DNA of 64,000 nucleotides from Pseudomonas sp. MF4836 (GTDB lineage Bacteria > Pseudomonadota > Gammaproteobacteria > Pseudomonadales > Pseudomonadaceae), in the NCBI RefSeq assembly GCF_002018875.1, contig NZ_MVOL01000005.1:186001-250000 (forward strand), read 5' to 3'. A program made the position numbers and the translations under genes. This document shows positions 27,410 through 37,266 of this stretch, in pieces; the stretch's first letter is position 1, and every line of letters begins with the position of its first letter. Under the pieces are notes generated by a model. The model had not been told where the DNA came from and ran no database searches. It saw only the letters and a list, made by a program, of their open reading frames with translations.

Positions 27410-29248
27410 TCAATAACGGAATTTGCCCGACTGGATATCCAGCACCGTCTGTTCAGTTACCTGCACATAGGTATCCGAGCCTGGCAGCCAGGCATAGATC
27501 GGGTCGTCACCAGTTTTTGCGGGGTCGAAGGCTTCTTCCTTGAGCCGGGTTTTCTGGTATTTGAAGGTGCCGGTGGTTTCCATCTTGACCTTCACCCGCA
27601 GGAACAGCGGCACGGCATACGCCGGCATCTGCTCCCGGGCAAATTGCAGCAGGTCGCGAAAATCCAGGGTCGCCAGGGACTCGGCCGGGGTGATCGCCGC
27701 CATTCCGGCACGGCCGTTGGTGTTGTGCACTTGCACTCCGTAGGCCACGGCCTCGGCGATATGGGGGTGTTGCAGGAAGATATTCTCGACCTCGGTGGTG
27801 GAGACGTTTTCGCCCTTCCAGCGATAGGTATCGCCCAGGCGGTCGACGAATTGCGCATGGCCAAAACCGATATCGCGCAGCAGATCGCCGGTGTTGAAGT
27901 AGCGATCGCCCTTCTCGAACACATCGCACAGCGTGACCTTGCGGTTTTTCTCTGGCTCGGTGTAGCCGTCCAGAGGCGCCTTGTCATCGATCTTCGCCAA
28001 CAGCAGGCCCTGCCCGCCCTTGGCGACCTTCTGCATGAACCCGGCACTGTTGCGGATCGGTTCCCCCGTGTCGTGGGCGTACTCCACCAAGGCCCAGGAC
28101 GCCAGGGAAAACCCAATGGTGTTGTTGAAGTTGAGCACGTTGGTGAAACCGATATTGCCGTCGCTGGCGGCGTACAGCTCGCAGATATGCCCAACTCCGA
28201 AACGTTGCTTGAACTCGGCCCAGACGCCCGGGCGCAGGCCATTGCCGATCATCTTCAACACCGGGTTGTCACGGTCCCGGGCGCTGGGCGGCTGATCGAT
28301 CAGGTAGCGGCAGAGCTCGCCGACATAGCCCAGGGTGGTCGCATTGAATTGTCGTACGTCATCCCAGAACCGGCTGGCACTGAACTTGCGCCGGATCGCA
28401 AACCCCGAGGCGCCGACAATGGCCGAACCCCAGCACACACAAAGCCCGGTGGCGTGGTACAGCGGCAAGGTGCAATAGACCACGTCTTCGGGCTGCATAT
28501 TCAGGGCGATGGTGCCGAAGCTGGCGGAGGTACGCATCCAGCGCCCGTGCTTGAAGATCCCGGCCTTGGGCAGGCCGGTGGTACCGGAGGTATAGATGTA
28601 GAAGCACGGGTCATCGAGGTAGATCTGTTGAGTGCTCGGCGGATTGCTCGATGGCGAATCGGCGCTGGCGCTGATCAGGTTGATGTAGCCCTCGGGCGCC
28701 TCGCCCGGATCGACAAAAGTCTGTTGATCGGCAACAAACCAGGTCCGCTGCGCGTCGATCGCCAACTGCGGGCGAACCGCGGAATAGGCCGCGACCAGTT
28801 CGCCACCAACCACAATCGCTGCCGGCTTGACCAGATTCAGGCTGTGCGCGAGCACGCCCTGGGTCTGCGCCGTATTGAGCATTGCGCAGATGCCACCCAG
28901 CTTGGCCACCGCCAGCACCGCCACCAGCAGTTCCGGGCGGTTCTCAATGAAGATCGCCACCACATCGCCCTTGCCCAGGCCCTGTTGCTGCAGGTAATGA
29001 GTGATGCGGTTGGCCCATTGGTTGACCTGTGTATAAGTCAGCCGCTGGTTGCCATAGAGCAGCGCCGCGCCATCGGGATTGCGCTGTGTTGCCTGTTCGA
29101 AGGTCCAGCCCAGACCGCAGGCTTGATCAGGTTTCTCGACGTTGGCCGCTTTCATGCCCTTGAGCACCCGAGGCAACGCCCGGGCAATGGACGGCAACTT
29201 ACGAATTATCATGCCCCAGGTGATCATGTCGCTTTGATTGCTGTTCAT
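27410..29248 (-). CDS. Long-chain acyl-CoA synthetase (FATP-like)
   Basis: 612 residues. Activates fatty acids to acyl-CoA by way of acyl-AMP. The AMP-binding signature YTSGTTGLPKAG lies near residue 215, and the later motifs FNTGDLLRDIGFGHAQFVDRLGDTYRWKG (split here in the family as TGDL and DR-G-DTYRWKG) near 450-475. The conserved GE(N) region WKGENVSTTEVE follows. The N-terminal segment resembles the very-long-chain/FATP branch more than FadD1/FadD2. ATG 29248 is used; the frame upstream to 29500 lies in non-coding sequence. Substrate range unknown. Confidence 0.88.
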   Translation of the reverse strand: MNSNQSDMITWGMIIRKLPSIARALPRVLKGMKAANVEKPDQACGLGWTFEQATQRNPDGAALLYGNQRLTYTQVNQWANRITHYLQQQGLGKGDVVAIFIENRPELLVAVLAVAKLGGICAMLNTAQTQGVLAHSLNLVKPAAIVVGGELVAAYSAVRPQLAIDAQRTWFVADQQTFVDPGEAPEGYINLISASADSPSSNPPSTQQIYLDDPCFYIYTSGTTGLPKAGIFKHGRWMRTSASFGTIALNMQPEDVVYCTLPLYHATGLCVCWGSAIVGASGFAIRRKFSASRFWDDVRQFNATTLGYVGELCRYLIDQPPSARDRDNPVLKMIGNGLRPGVWAEFKQRFGVGHICELYAASDGNIGFTNVLNFNNTIGFSLASWALVEYAHDTGEPIRNSAGFMQKVAKGGQGLLLAKIDDKAPLDGYTEPEKNRKVTLCDVFEKGDRYFNTGDLLRDIGFGHAQFVDRLGDTYRWKGENVSTTEVENIFLQHPHIAEAVAYGVQVHNTNGRAGMAAITPAESLATLDFRDLLQFAREQMPAYAVPLFLRVKVKMETTGTFKYQKTRLKEEAFDPAKTGDDPIYAWLPGSDTYVQVTEQTVLDIQSGKFRY

Positions 29249-29584
29249 GGATCCCATCCTGTTTCTTATTATTCGGTCGAGCGGACCTCGCAATCCGCCG
29301 CTCATGACTTTCCCTGTCGTGATAACCGGCACTACTCGGCAACTCCCGTAAACAGCTGGCACAACGCTTGGCCACGACAGCCGTGAGGCAGCGTTGCAGG
29401 CTGAAAAATACGTCAGCCGTTCTCGGACTGTACACGTGGTTTTTGCAAAGTTTTGTATCCCCCGGCAACGCCTGCCCTGGGGAAAAATTACCGACCGCAA
29501 GTCTGAGGCATGGAATTTTTAGGACGGTGCCAGGGTCACAGCGGTACCCGGATCGAGCGCCAGAGCCCGCCCGAACCACGCAAA

Positions 29585-29623
29585 ATGCAGGATGCACGAT
29601 GGCCATTCATGCAATATGCACGA
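29585..29623 (+). promoter_or_regulatory. Tandem upstream activator-like repeats
   Basis: ATGCAGGATGCACGA (29585-29599) and ATGCAATATGCACGA (29609-29623), 13 of 15 identical and 24 bp apart. Each contains a TGCA-N3-TGCA dyad. They fall at about -128 to -90 from the predicted start of the sigma-54 promoter at 29687, the usual place for an enhancer-binding protein. The wider gene-free stretch 29249-29749 holds these sites, the palindrome and promoter below, and nothing else that I recognise. Confidence 0.6.
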
Positions 29624-29652
29624 AAAAGAAAAATCGGATAACTTGTAACATG

Positions 29653-29682
29653 TTGATTTTAATAGATTTTTATTAAAATCAA
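29653..29682. promoter_or_regulatory. AT-rich 11-bp inverted repeat
   Basis: TTGATTTTAAT and ATTAAAATCAA with an 8-nt spacer, ending four bases before the -24 element. It could be an operator or a DNA-bending (IHF-like) site between activator sites and promoter. Confidence 0.55.
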
Positions 29683-29686
29683 ATAC

Positions 29687-29702
29687 TGGCACAATCGCTG
29701 CA
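29687..29702 (+). promoter_or_regulatory. Sigma-54 (-24/-12) promoter of the DUF3509 gene
   Basis: TGGCACAATCGCTGCA. It matches TGGCAC-N5-TTGCA at every position but one, with the invariant GG and GC at correct spacing. Predicted start near 29713, giving a leader of about 37 nt. Confidence 0.75.
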
Positions 29703-29749
29703 CCTATCACTCCACGCTTGCCATTCAAGAGCTAACGGAGCTGATAGAC

Positions 29750-30028
29750 ATGAGCCTGATCCAAGAAAAATTTTCGTCGCTGTTCTCCAACTTCGAAGTC
29801 ACCACCCAGCCACGTCCTGACGGCGGCATCCTGCTCACATTGCGCAATAGCGAAGGCCGACAGTTCAAACGGTCGATCTCCTACGCGCAGTTGCATGCCG
29901 GTGACCAGTTGTCTTGGGTGATCAGTGCGATTCGTCGCGACCTGGCCGAACAAGCCAGCGAGTTGCCACAGATTTCCATGCTGCAAAGCCAGAATCGCTT
30001 CGCCCTGCCGACCTATCACTCCGTTTGA
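29750..30028 (+). CDS. DUF3509 protein
   Basis: 92 residues, small soluble protein typical of Pseudomonas. No known catalytic motif. It has a beta-rich first half (FEVTTQPRPDGGILLTL) and a helical middle (LSWVISAIRRDLAEQ). Downstream hairpin and T run; monocistronic. The upstream sigma-54-like promoter suggests expression under a specific nutritional or stress signal. Function unknown. Confidence 0.85.
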   Translation: MSLIQEKFSSLFSNFEVTTQPRPDGGILLTLRNSEGRQFKRSISYAQLHAGDQLSWVISAIRRDLAEQASELPQISMLQSQNRFALPTYHSV

Positions 30029-30050
30029 GTGAAGCTCGCGCCACACCTCA

Positions 30051-30087
30051 GGCCGTGCCAGCCTTGCGCTGACACGGCCTTCGTTTT
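30051..30087 (+). terminator. Terminator after the DUF3509 gene
   Basis: GGCCGTG/CACGGCC stem with an inner CAGC/GCTG pair, followed by TTCGTTTT. Confidence 0.8.
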
Positions 30088-30769
30088 AGAAGCTGGCCGG
30101 ATCGATATCGGCAAAGCTCGTTACATTAAGATGCCCAAGCAATTCCCCGCCGTCGCGCACCAGGCCACAAGTGGCCATGCCGGCGGCTTTGGCTGCGTCC
30201 AGTTCCTGGACGATATCCGACAGGAACAGCACCTGCGCCGCCGGGCAAGCCATGGCCTGGCTGATGCGGCGATAGGATTGCTCCTCGCGCTTGGGGCCTG
30301 AAGTGGTGTCGAAATACCCGCTGAACAGCCCAGACAGATCCCCGGCATCCGAACAGCCGAAGATCAGTTTCTGCGCCTGGATCGAGCCGGACGAGTAGAC
30401 ATACAACTCATAACCTTGCTGATGCCAGCGCTGCAGCGCTTCGACCGCGTCGGGGTAGACATGCCCTTTGAGCTGGCCGGCCTGATAACCCTGCTCCCAG
30501 ACCATGCCCTGCAATGCCTTGAGCGGCGTGGCCTTGCGGTCTTCGGCGATCCAGCCCAGCAGGATCTCGATCACCCGCTCCACATCCGCCGCCGTTTCGC
30601 CGCTGTCCTGGCGCACCGCCTGCAACTGCTCGGCCACATCTGCGCGGGTGGCGTGCTGGCGAACAAAGTCGGGCAAATGCGTGGCGGCGTAGGGAAACAG
30701 CACATCAAACACGAAACTCACCGCGCTGGTGGTGCCTTCAATGTCGGTCAGAATGGCCTTGATCGGCAT
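30086..30769 (-). CDS. mtnC: Acireductone synthase (enolase-phosphatase E1)
   Basis: 227 residues, HAD family. Converts 2,3-diketo-5-methylthiopentyl-1-phosphate to acireductone in the methionine salvage pathway. The nucleophile motif is in TDIEGTTSA at residues 8-16, followed by VYSSGS near 120. It starts 4 nt after the mtnD stop codon, so the two are translated from one message. The open frame extending to 30892 overlaps mtnD and is rejected. Confidence 0.95.
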   Translation of the reverse strand: MPIKAILTDIEGTTSAVSFVFDVLFPYAATHLPDFVRQHATRADVAEQLQAVRQDSGETAADVERVIEILLGWIAEDRKATPLKALQGMVWEQGYQAGQLKGHVYPDAVEALQRWHQQGYELYVYSSGSIQAQKLIFGCSDAGDLSGLFSGYFDTTSGPKREEQSYRRISQAMACPAAQVLFLSDIVQELDAAKAAGMATCGLVRDGGELLGHLNVTSFADIDPASF

Positions 30770-30773
30770 CCGC

Positions 30774-31319
30774 TCAATCCTCCAGGCGTGGGAAACGGCT
30801 GGCGATGTCTTCGCCGGTGAATTGAGCGACCCAACCTTCTGCATTATTGAACAGGCGGATGGCGACGAAATGCGGGTGCTCGCCCATGTCAAACCAGTGC
30901 GGGGTGCCAGCTGGCACCGAGATCAGGTCGTTTTTCTCACACAGCACCGCGTACACATAATCATCGATATGCAGGGTAAACAGCCCACGCCCGGCGACGA
31001 AAAACCGTACTTCATCTTCGCCGTGTCGGTGCTCGTCGAGGAACTTGGCGCGCAATTCAGCTTTTTGCGGATGATCGCTGTTGAGGCTGATGACATCGAC
31101 GGTGATGTAGCCGCGCTCGGTCATCAGGCGATCGATCTGCACCTGGTAGGCGGCGATCACTTCTTCCTGGCTGGCGCCCGGTTCGATCTTGCTGGCAGCT
31201 TGCCAGCGATCGAAACGCACGCCCTGCTCGGCCAGGGTCGAAGCGATATCGTCGAAATGGGTCAGGACCTTGTTTGGCAGGTCCGGGCTGGATACGTGGT
31301 AAACGGACAGGCTGCTCAT
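30774..31319 (-). CDS. mtnD: Acireductone dioxygenase
   Basis: 181 residues, cupin fold. Oxidises acireductone to the keto acid precursor of methionine and formate (iron form). The metal ligands appear as H-x-H-x4-E in [11 protein letters not shown] (about residues 96-105) plus a later His in GTPHWF near 140. Works directly after MtnC. Gap of 106 bp to mtnB upstream. Confidence 0.95.
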   Translation of the reverse strand: MSSLSVYHVSSPDLPNKVLTHFDDIASTLAEQGVRFDRWQAASKIEPGASQEEVIAAYQVQIDRLMTERGYITVDVISLNSDHPQKAELRAKFLDEHRHGEDEVRFFVAGRGLFTLHIDDYVYAVLCEKNDLISVPAGTPHWFDMGEHPHFVAIRLFNNAEGWVAQFTGEDIASRFPRLED

Positions 31320-31425
31320 AATGGCAACTCCTAGGTCTTCGTCCCGCCTTCCGGCTTTTACACACCGGTCAGGCGAGGCACTTCATCAGGCGATGGCTAC
31401 TTCGGTCGAAGAAAGCCTTGACGGT

Positions 31426-32046
31426 TTAACGGTTCAGGATCGCGCGGGTCTTCAACTCGCATTCGAACAGAAACTCAAAAGCCTCGATCTGGCGCAGCGC
31501 ATCACTCATGCGTGCGCCCCAGGTGTACAGGCCATGGCCGCGAATCAGGTAGCCGACGCAATCCGGGTGGGCCTCCAGCCAGGGCTGGACCTTGGCTGCC
31601 AGGCGCGCAATGTCCTGATCATTGTCAAAAATCGGTACCCGTACCCGCGACTCGTGGGTCGAGATGCCGCTGAAGGCTTTCTGCAATTCGTAGTCTTCGA
31701 ACTCGATCACGGTCCCCGGGGTCAGGCGCGAGAGCACTGTGGCGTTCACCGAATGGGTATGCAATACCGCACCGATCTGCGGGCGCCAACTGTAGAGCTG
31801 GGTGTGCAGCAGGGTTTCCGCCGACGGCTTCTTCCCTGGTTCCAGGCTGTTGCCGGCCAGGTCGGTGGCCAGCACATCGTCCACCCCCAACTGCCCCTTG
31901 TGCTTACCAGAGACCGTGAGCAAAGCCTCGGTCGACGACAGGCGGGCCGAATAGTTGCTGCTGGTGGCCGGCGACCAGCCGCGGCCATAAAGAAAGCGCC
32001 CGGCATCGATGATTTCCTGGGCGAGCTGTTCACGGGTAAGGCTCAT
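31426..32046 (-). CDS. mtnB: Methylthioribulose-1-phosphate dehydratase
   Basis: 206 residues, class II aldolase fold. Zinc-binding HTHSVNATVLS near residue 105 and a second His in RGHGLYTWG near 170. Supplies the substrate of MtnC in methionine salvage. The start overlaps the stop codon of the MFS gene (ATGA), so it is translationally coupled to the transporter. Confidence 0.95.
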   Translation of the reverse strand: MSLTREQLAQEIIDAGRFLYGRGWSPATSSNYSARLSSTEALLTVSGKHKGQLGVDDVLATDLAGNSLEPGKKPSAETLLHTQLYSWRPQIGAVLHTHSVNATVLSRLTPGTVIEFEDYELQKAFSGISTHESRVRVPIFDNDQDIARLAAKVQPWLEAHPDCVGYLIRGHGLYTWGARMSDALRQIEAFEFLFECELKTRAILNR

Positions 32047-33194
32047 GGCCTGTCCTCTTGCATACGTGTGGCAATGATAACGGCTGCAGCCAAAGCTGCG
32101 ACGCTGGCAATACTAAAGGTCAACACAGGTCCCAGGGCATTCCAGCTGTAACCGGAATACAAGGCCCCCATGGCCCCACCGGCACCGGCCAGGGCGGCAT
32201 ATAGCGCCTGGCCCTGACCCTGCTGGCGGGCACCGAAACTACGTTGCACGAAATGAATGGCAGCCGCATGAAAGCTGCCGAATGTCGCCGCGTGCAGTAC
32301 CTGGGCCAGCAGCAAGACCCCGAGGTACTCGGCAAACTCCCCCAGCAGCAGCCAGCGCAAGGCCGCCAGCAGCACACTCGCCAGCAGCACCCGGCGTACT
32401 GAAAAGCGCGCCAGGATCCGGCTCATGGCCAGGAACATCAGCACTTCGGCCACCACCCCCAGCGCCCACAACAGGCCGATCAACCCACGGCTGTAACCGA
32501 GTCGCTCCAGGTGCAACGTGAGGAAGGTGTTATACGGGCCATGGCTCAACTGCATCAAGGCCACGCACAGATAAAACGCCAGGACGCCCGGCACCCGCAG
32601 TTGCTTGAGAAACCCCGAACCGGCCGAGCGGTTGCTGCCCTGGGTCGCAGGCTGGGCATTGGGCACCCAGGCGCTGCTGAGTACGATTCCGGACATGATC
32701 ACCACCAGCGTCACCGGGTAGATATCCAGGCTCAGCCATTCGAACAGGCGCCCGATGATGACCACCGCCAGGATAAAACCGATCGAGCCCCACAGGCGGA
32801 TCTGGCTGTAGCGGGCGGGCTGGCCCCGCAGATGGGCCAGGGTGATCACTTCGAACTGGGGCAGCACCGCGTGCCAGAAGAAGGCGTGCAGGGCCATGAC
32901 CATCGCCAGCCAGGCGTAGGTCTTGCTGATGAAAATCAGCGAAAAACTCAGCAACGTGCAGATCGCGCCAAAACGCACGATAGCCAGGCGCCGCCCGCTG
33001 TAGTCCCCCAGCCAGCCCCAGATATTGGGCGCCACGCAGCGCATCAGCATGGGGATGGCCACCAACTCGCCAATGCGCGCGCTGGAAAACCCCAGGTGGT
33101 CGAAATACAGCGCAAGAAACGGCGCGGTCGACCCCAGCAAGGCGAAATAGAACAGGTAGAAACTGGAGAGCCGCCAGTACGGGAGCGCCGCCAC
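32043..33194 (-). CDS. MFS transporter (HcaT-like family)
   Basis: About 383 residues, twelve membrane helices; the opening PYWRLSSFYLFYFALLG is typical of the phenylpropionate/nucleoside-type MFS branch. No ATG is available near the start; the GTG at 33194, just before PYWRLSS, is the best choice although its ribosome site is weak. The frame runs open to 33272 through the end of aroC. Position between aroC and mtnB suggests transport linked to methylthio-nucleoside salvage, but the substrate is unproven. Confidence 0.82.
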   Translation of the reverse strand: MAALPYWRLSSFYLFYFALLGSTAPFLALYFDHLGFSSARIGELVAIPMLMRCVAPNIWGWLGDYSGRRLAIVRFGAICTLLSFSLIFISKTYAWLAMVMALHAFFWHAVLPQFEVITLAHLRGQPARYSQIRLWGSIGFILAVVIIGRLFEWLSLDIYPVTLVVIMSGIVLSSAWVPNAQPATQGSNRSAGSGFLKQLRVPGVLAFYLCVALMQLSHGPYNTFLTLHLERLGYSRGLIGLLWALGVVAEVLMFLAMSRILARFSVRRVLLASVLLAALRWLLLGEFAEYLGVLLLAQVLHAATFGSFHAAAIHFVQRSFGARQQGQGQALYAALAGAGGAMGALYSGYSWNALGPVLTFSIASVAALAAAVIIATRMQEDRP

Positions 33195-33228
33195 GGCGTT
33201 CAGACCGTGGCGACTGGCAGGACCGCCA

Positions 33229-34320
33229 TTACAACTGGCCCAGCACCGGCGTGCTGACGCGCACGTCGGCATTCTGCCCGCGATGACGCAGCAGGTGATC
33301 CATCAGCACGATGGCCATCATCGCCTCGGCGATCGGCGTGGCGCGAATGCCGACGCACGGGTCGTGACGGCCCTTGGTGATGACGTCCACCGGATTGCCG
33401 TCAATGTCGATGGAACGGCCCGCAGTGGTGATGCTGGAGGTTGGCTTGAGTGCCAGGTGGGCAATGATCGGCTGCCCCGAAGAGATCCCGCCGAGGATGC
33501 CGCCGGCGTTGTTGCTGAGGAAACCTTCCGGGGTCAGTTCGTCACGGTGTTCGGTACCGCGCTGGGCGACGCTGGCAAAGCCGGCGCCGATCTCCACGCC
33601 CTTGACCGCATTGATGCTCATCAGCGCGTGGGCCAGTTCGGCGTCCAGGCGATCGAAAATCGGCTCGCCCAGGCCCGGCATCACGCCTTCGGCGACTACC
33701 GTGATCTTGGCTCCGACCGAATCCTGGTCGCGGCGCAACTGGTCCATATAGGCCTCCAGCTCCGGCACTTTGTCCGGGTCGGAGCTGAAAAAGGCGTTGT
33801 CTTCCACCGAGTCCCAGGTCTTGAACGGGATCTCGATCGGGCCCAGCTGGCTCATGTAGCCGCGGACCACAATGCCCTGGGTGGCCAGGAACTTCTTGGC
33901 GATGGCACCGGCCGCGACGCGCATGGCGGTTTCCCGCGCCGAACTGCGGCCGCCGCCACGGTAGTCGCGTACGCCGTATTTATGGTGGTAGGTGTAGTCA
34001 GCGTGAGCGGGGCGAAACAGATCCTTGATCGCCGAGTAATCCTTGGACTTCTGGTCGGTATTGCGGATCAGCAGACCGATGGCGCAGCCCGTGGTCTTGC
34101 CTTCGAATACCCCGGAAAGGATCTCGACCTCATCGGGCTCCTGACGCTGGGTGGTATGGCGGCTGGTGCCGGGTTTGCGCCGGTCCAGGTCACGTTGCAG
34201 ATCGTCCAGCGACAGCTCGAGGCCCGGCGGGCAGCCGTCGACAATGGCGACCAACGCCGGACCATGGCTTTCGCCCGCGGTGGTGACAGTGAACAGCTTG
34301 CCGTAGGTATTGCCGGACAT
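33229..34320 (-). CDS. aroC: Chorismate synthase
   Basis: 363 residues, full length. Last shikimate step: EPSP to chorismate, using reduced FMN. The opening [18 protein letters not shown] and the [11 protein letters not shown] motif near residue 120 are diagnostic. First gene of the run aroC - MFS - mtnB - mtnD - mtnC. Divergent from the alpha/beta hydrolase gene. Confidence 0.97.
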   Translation of the reverse strand: MSGNTYGKLFTVTTAGESHGPALVAIVDGCPPGLELSLDDLQRDLDRRKPGTSRHTTQRQEPDEVEILSGVFEGKTTGCAIGLLIRNTDQKSKDYSAIKDLFRPAHADYTYHHKYGVRDYRGGGRSSARETAMRVAAGAIAKKFLATQGIVVRGYMSQLGPIEIPFKTWDSVEDNAFFSSDPDKVPELEAYMDQLRRDQDSVGAKITVVAEGVMPGLGEPIFDRLDAELAHALMSINAVKGVEIGAGFASVAQRGTEHRDELTPEGFLSNNAGGILGGISSGQPIIAHLALKPTSSITTAGRSIDIDGNPVDVITKGRHDPCVGIRATPIAEAMMAIVLMDHLLRHRGQNADVRVSTPVLGQL

Positions 34321-34461
34321 GCGGGGAGCTCCGTGAAATCAGCCGAAATAACTCAATCAGGATTACTGAGCACGCCAGTATACGCAGGCTATCGGACTAG
34401 TTCATCCTCGAACCTTATCCGTACCGGGAAGTCCAACCGGCACCTTATCCATGATGGCGTG

Positions 34462-35415
34462 ATGATGCTGCGAGTTCTCCTCTTGAGCCTTACCCTGTTC
34501 ACCGGCCTGGTCCAGGCCGCCGTATTGCAACGCCCGATCAGCCTGGACACCGGGCACGGCGAACTCTATGGCTCGCTGCTGCTGCCCAAATCCGAGCAGC
34601 CGGTGCCGGTGGTGCTGATCATCTCCGGCTCCGGGCCCACCGATCGCGACGGCAACAACCCGGACGGCGGGCGCAATGACAGCCTCAAGCGCCTGGCCTG
34701 GGTGCTGGCCAAGCACAACATCGCCAGCGTGCGCTACGACAAGCGCGGGGTCGCCGCCAGCCTGGCCGCGACCCCGGACGAACGCAACCTGACCCTCGAC
34801 GCCTACGTGTCGGACGCCGTGGCCTGGGGCCAGAAGCTCAAGGCCGACTCGCGCCTGGGCCCGCTGATCGTGCTTGGCCACAGTGAAGGTGCGCTGATTG
34901 CCACCCTCGCCGCTCCGCAACTGGATGCGGCGGCGGTCATTTCGGTGTCCGGCACAGCGCGCCCGGTCGACCAGGTACTGCGCCAGCAGTTGAGCTACCG
35001 CCTGCCACCCGCGCTGATGCTGCGCGCCAACGAACTCCTGGACAGCCTCAAGGCCGGCCGGGTGGATGAAGACGTGCCGCCGCAACTGCAGGTGATCTTC
35101 CGCCCCAGCGTCCAGCCCTACCTGATCACCCTGTTCCGGGAAGACCCGTCCGCCGCCTTTGCCAGACTGAAAATGCCGGCCCTGATCATCCAGGGCAGCA
35201 ACGACATCCAGGTCGGCGTCGGCGATGCGCAAATGCTCAAGGCCGCCAAGCCGGATGCGCAGCTGGCGCTGATCGAGGGTATGAACCACGTGATGCGCAT
35301 CGTGCCCAACGACATCAAGCGTCAGTTGGCCTCGTACAAGGATCCGCAACTGCCACTGGCCGCCGAGCTGGGAACGAAAATTCTCGGATTTATTGACGGA
35401 CTTCACATCCGTTAA
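34462..35415 (+). CDS. Exported alpha/beta hydrolase
   Basis: About 317 residues. Signal peptide at about 1-20 (LLLSLTLFTGLVQA). The serine nucleophile is in LGHSEGAL near residue 144; a C-terminal catalytic Asp is likely in GSNDIQV near 255 and the His in GMNHVM near 276. Periplasmic esterase or peptidase-like activity inferred. The start is ATG 34462 (or the next codon), with no good ribosome site. The open frame upstream to 33283 runs antisense to aroC and is spurious. Confidence 0.85.
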   Translation: MMLRVLLLSLTLFTGLVQAAVLQRPISLDTGHGELYGSLLLPKSEQPVPVVLIISGSGPTDRDGNNPDGGRNDSLKRLAWVLAKHNIASVRYDKRGVAASLAATPDERNLTLDAYVSDAVAWGQKLKADSRLGPLIVLGHSEGALIATLAAPQLDAAAVISVSGTARPVDQVLRQQLSYRLPPALMLRANELLDSLKAGRVDEDVPPQLQVIFRPSVQPYLITLFREDPSAAFARLKMPALIIQGSNDIQVGVGDAQMLKAAKPDAQLALIEGMNHVMRIVPNDIKRQLASYKDPQLPLAAELGTKILGFIDGLHIR

Positions 35416-35514
35416 CGCATTTTCGCCCTCCAGTCCTGAAAAAAACGGCCGATAAGCCTTTGCCGGCCGCTTACTTTCCGTCGGCAAGCAGCGCTTGGAC
35501 AGGACCTCGCCGTT

Positions 35515-36306
35515 ATGACTGAAACCCCGAATTCAACCGACACCGAACTCGACAAACCCGCCCCGGAGGCGGTCGAGCGGCCGTGGGCGGATGTGCATGC
35601 CGAGCACCATAAGATGCTCCGCCTGGCACCGCTGCAGACTGATCGCGCCACCGGTGGGCGGCCTTTGCGTTTTGTGGAGTTCGGTTATGCCGAGCGCAGT
35701 AACAAAGAGCACAGCTTGTTGCGCATGAGTATTTCGTTGCCCGGGCAACGGGTACGCAAGGAACAGAATCATCTGGATTTGTGGGTCGACCATGCCACCC
35801 ACAGCGTCACGTTCCAGCCGGAAAGCGGTTTGCAGATCGAACCGGCAAACCGCGGCATCGGCCGCTTCCTGCTGGCCCAGGCGGCGATTTGGGCGCAGAA
35901 GAAGTGGTCGCACTATCGGATCGAAGGCTTTGACCTGGCGAACAAGGATGCGCTGAACGAAGACACGCGCCTGCGCCGCGACCACGTGCTGCGCACCCAG
36001 GGCTTTGATGTGGTCTACGCCGATGCCCAGCACTTGAAGGGCAGCGTGAAGGCGGTGCAGGTCGGTGAACTGCTGGACAAGTGGAACACCGAGAAGCTGC
36101 AGTTCGTGGAAATCCTCGAAGCCGCACAGATGCTCCAGCAAGCCGAACAGAACCTCGAAGAGCTGGAAGGCAAACTGCGCAAGCAGGACGAAAAGGTCAG
36201 CAAGTACAAACGCGAAGACACCGGGCTGCGCTTTACCATCAGTTGCCTGGTGGCCTTTGCGGTGTTCCAGGCCGGGCTGCTGATCTGGATCGCCACCCAC
36301 CGCTGA
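35515..36306 (+). CDS. GNAT-like protein with coiled coil and C-terminal membrane anchor
   Basis: 263 residues. Residues about 85-175 hold acetyltransferase-like features: NRGIGRFLLAQA resembles the CoA-binding loop and LRTQGFDVVYAD the last strand region. Residues about 192-233 form a charged heptad-rich coiled coil (LQQAEQNLEELEGKLRKQDE). One membrane helix (about 239-259) is followed by only four residues, so the protein is tail-anchored with its catalytic-like part in the cytoplasm. No known function. Confidence 0.75.
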   Translation: MTETPNSTDTELDKPAPEAVERPWADVHAEHHKMLRLAPLQTDRATGGRPLRFVEFGYAERSNKEHSLLRMSISLPGQRVRKEQNHLDLWVDHATHSVTFQPESGLQIEPANRGIGRFLLAQAAIWAQKKWSHYRIEGFDLANKDALNEDTRLRRDHVLRTQGFDVVYADAQHLKGSVKAVQVGELLDKWNTEKLQFVEILEAAQMLQQAEQNLEELEGKLRKQDEKVSKYKREDTGLRFTISCLVAFAVFQAGLLIWIATHR

Positions 36307-36324
36307 ACATCCGTGCTGTCACGT

Positions 36325-36351
36325 AAAAGCCCGCCATCGAGCGGGCTTTTT
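36325..36351. terminator. Bidirectional terminator
   Basis: AAAAGCCCGC/GCGGGCTTTT stem of 10 bp with a 6-nt loop, ending in T5 on the plus strand and T4 on the minus strand. Ends the tail-anchored protein gene and prmB. Confidence 0.93.
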
Positions 36352-36357
36352 CATGCC

Positions 36358-37266
36358 TCAGACGCGGGAGGCGAACAGCCCCTGATGCGCTCGGCACTGC
36401 TCGGCGGTCAGCATGAACACGCCATGGCCGCCACGCGCGAAGTCGAGCCAGGCGAAGTCGACTTCCGGGTACAGCGCCTCGACATGCACCTGGCTGTTAC
36501 CGACCTCGACGATCAGCAAGCCCTTCTCGGTCAGGTGCTCGCCGGCCTCGGCCAGCATGCGTCGCACCAGGTTCAGGCCGTCTTCACCACAGGCCAGGCC
36601 CAGCTCCGGTTCGTGCTGATACTCATCGGGCATGTCGGCAAAATCTTCGGCGTCGACATAGGGCGGGTTGGACACGATCAAGTCGAACCGCTGCCCCGGC
36701 AACCCGTCAAACCCGTCGCCCTGCACGGTGAATACACGTTCATCGACGCCATGGCGCTCGATGTTCTGATTGGCTACTTCAAGGGCTTCGAACGACAGGT
36801 CGGCGAGTACCACTTCGGCACTCTGGAATTCGTAGGCACAGGCAATACCGATACAGCCGGACCCGGTGCACAGATCGAGAATCCGCGCAGGCTCGCTGCC
36901 CAACCAGGGCGCAAAGCGTTTTTCGATCAGCTCGCCAATCGGCGAACGCGGGATCAGCACACGCTCGTCGACAATGAACGACAAGCCACAGAACCAGGCC
37001 TCGCCCAACAGGTAGGCGGTGGGGATGCGCTCTTCGATCCGACGCTTGAGCAGCCGTTGCAGGTTGACCAGCTCATCGTCCTCCAGCGCGCAATCCAGAT
37101 AACTGTCGGCGATTTCCCACGGCAGATGTAGGGCTCCCAGTACCAACTGGCGGGCTTCATCCCAGGCATTGTCGGTCCCATGGCCGAAAAAAAGATCCTC
37201 CCCATGAAAACGGCTGACAGCCCAGCGGATGTGGTCGCGCAAGGTGCGCAGGCGGGAAGTGATCAC
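36358..37266 (-). CDS. prmB: Ribosomal protein uL3 N5-glutamine methyltransferase
   Basis: 302 residues. Methylates a glutamine of ribosomal protein L3 with SAM. An N-terminal helical substrate domain precedes a Rossmann methyltransferase: SAM loop [12 protein letters not shown] near 130 and the glutamine-binding NPPY in [13 protein letters not shown] near 200. PrmB rather than PrmC is inferred from length and the N-terminal sequence. Confidence 0.92.
   Translation of the reverse strand: MITSRLRTLRDHIRWAVSRFHGEDLFFGHGTDNAWDEARQLVLGALHLPWEIADSYLDCALEDDELVNLQRLLKRRIEERIPTAYLLGEAWFCGLSFIVDERVLIPRSPIGELIEKRFAPWLGSEPARILDLCTGSGCIGIACAYEFQSAEVVLADLSFEALEVANQNIERHGVDERVFTVQGDGFDGLPGQRFDLIVSNPPYVDAEDFADMPDEYQHEPELGLACGEDGLNLVRRMLAEAGEHLTEKGLLIVEVGNSQVHVEALYPEVDFAWLDFARGGHGVFMLTAEQCRAHQGLFASRV

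Noticed and set aside
33283..34461. Long N-terminal extension of the alpha/beta hydrolase frame
   Set aside because: It lies antisense to aroC; the true product begins at a signal peptide at 34462.
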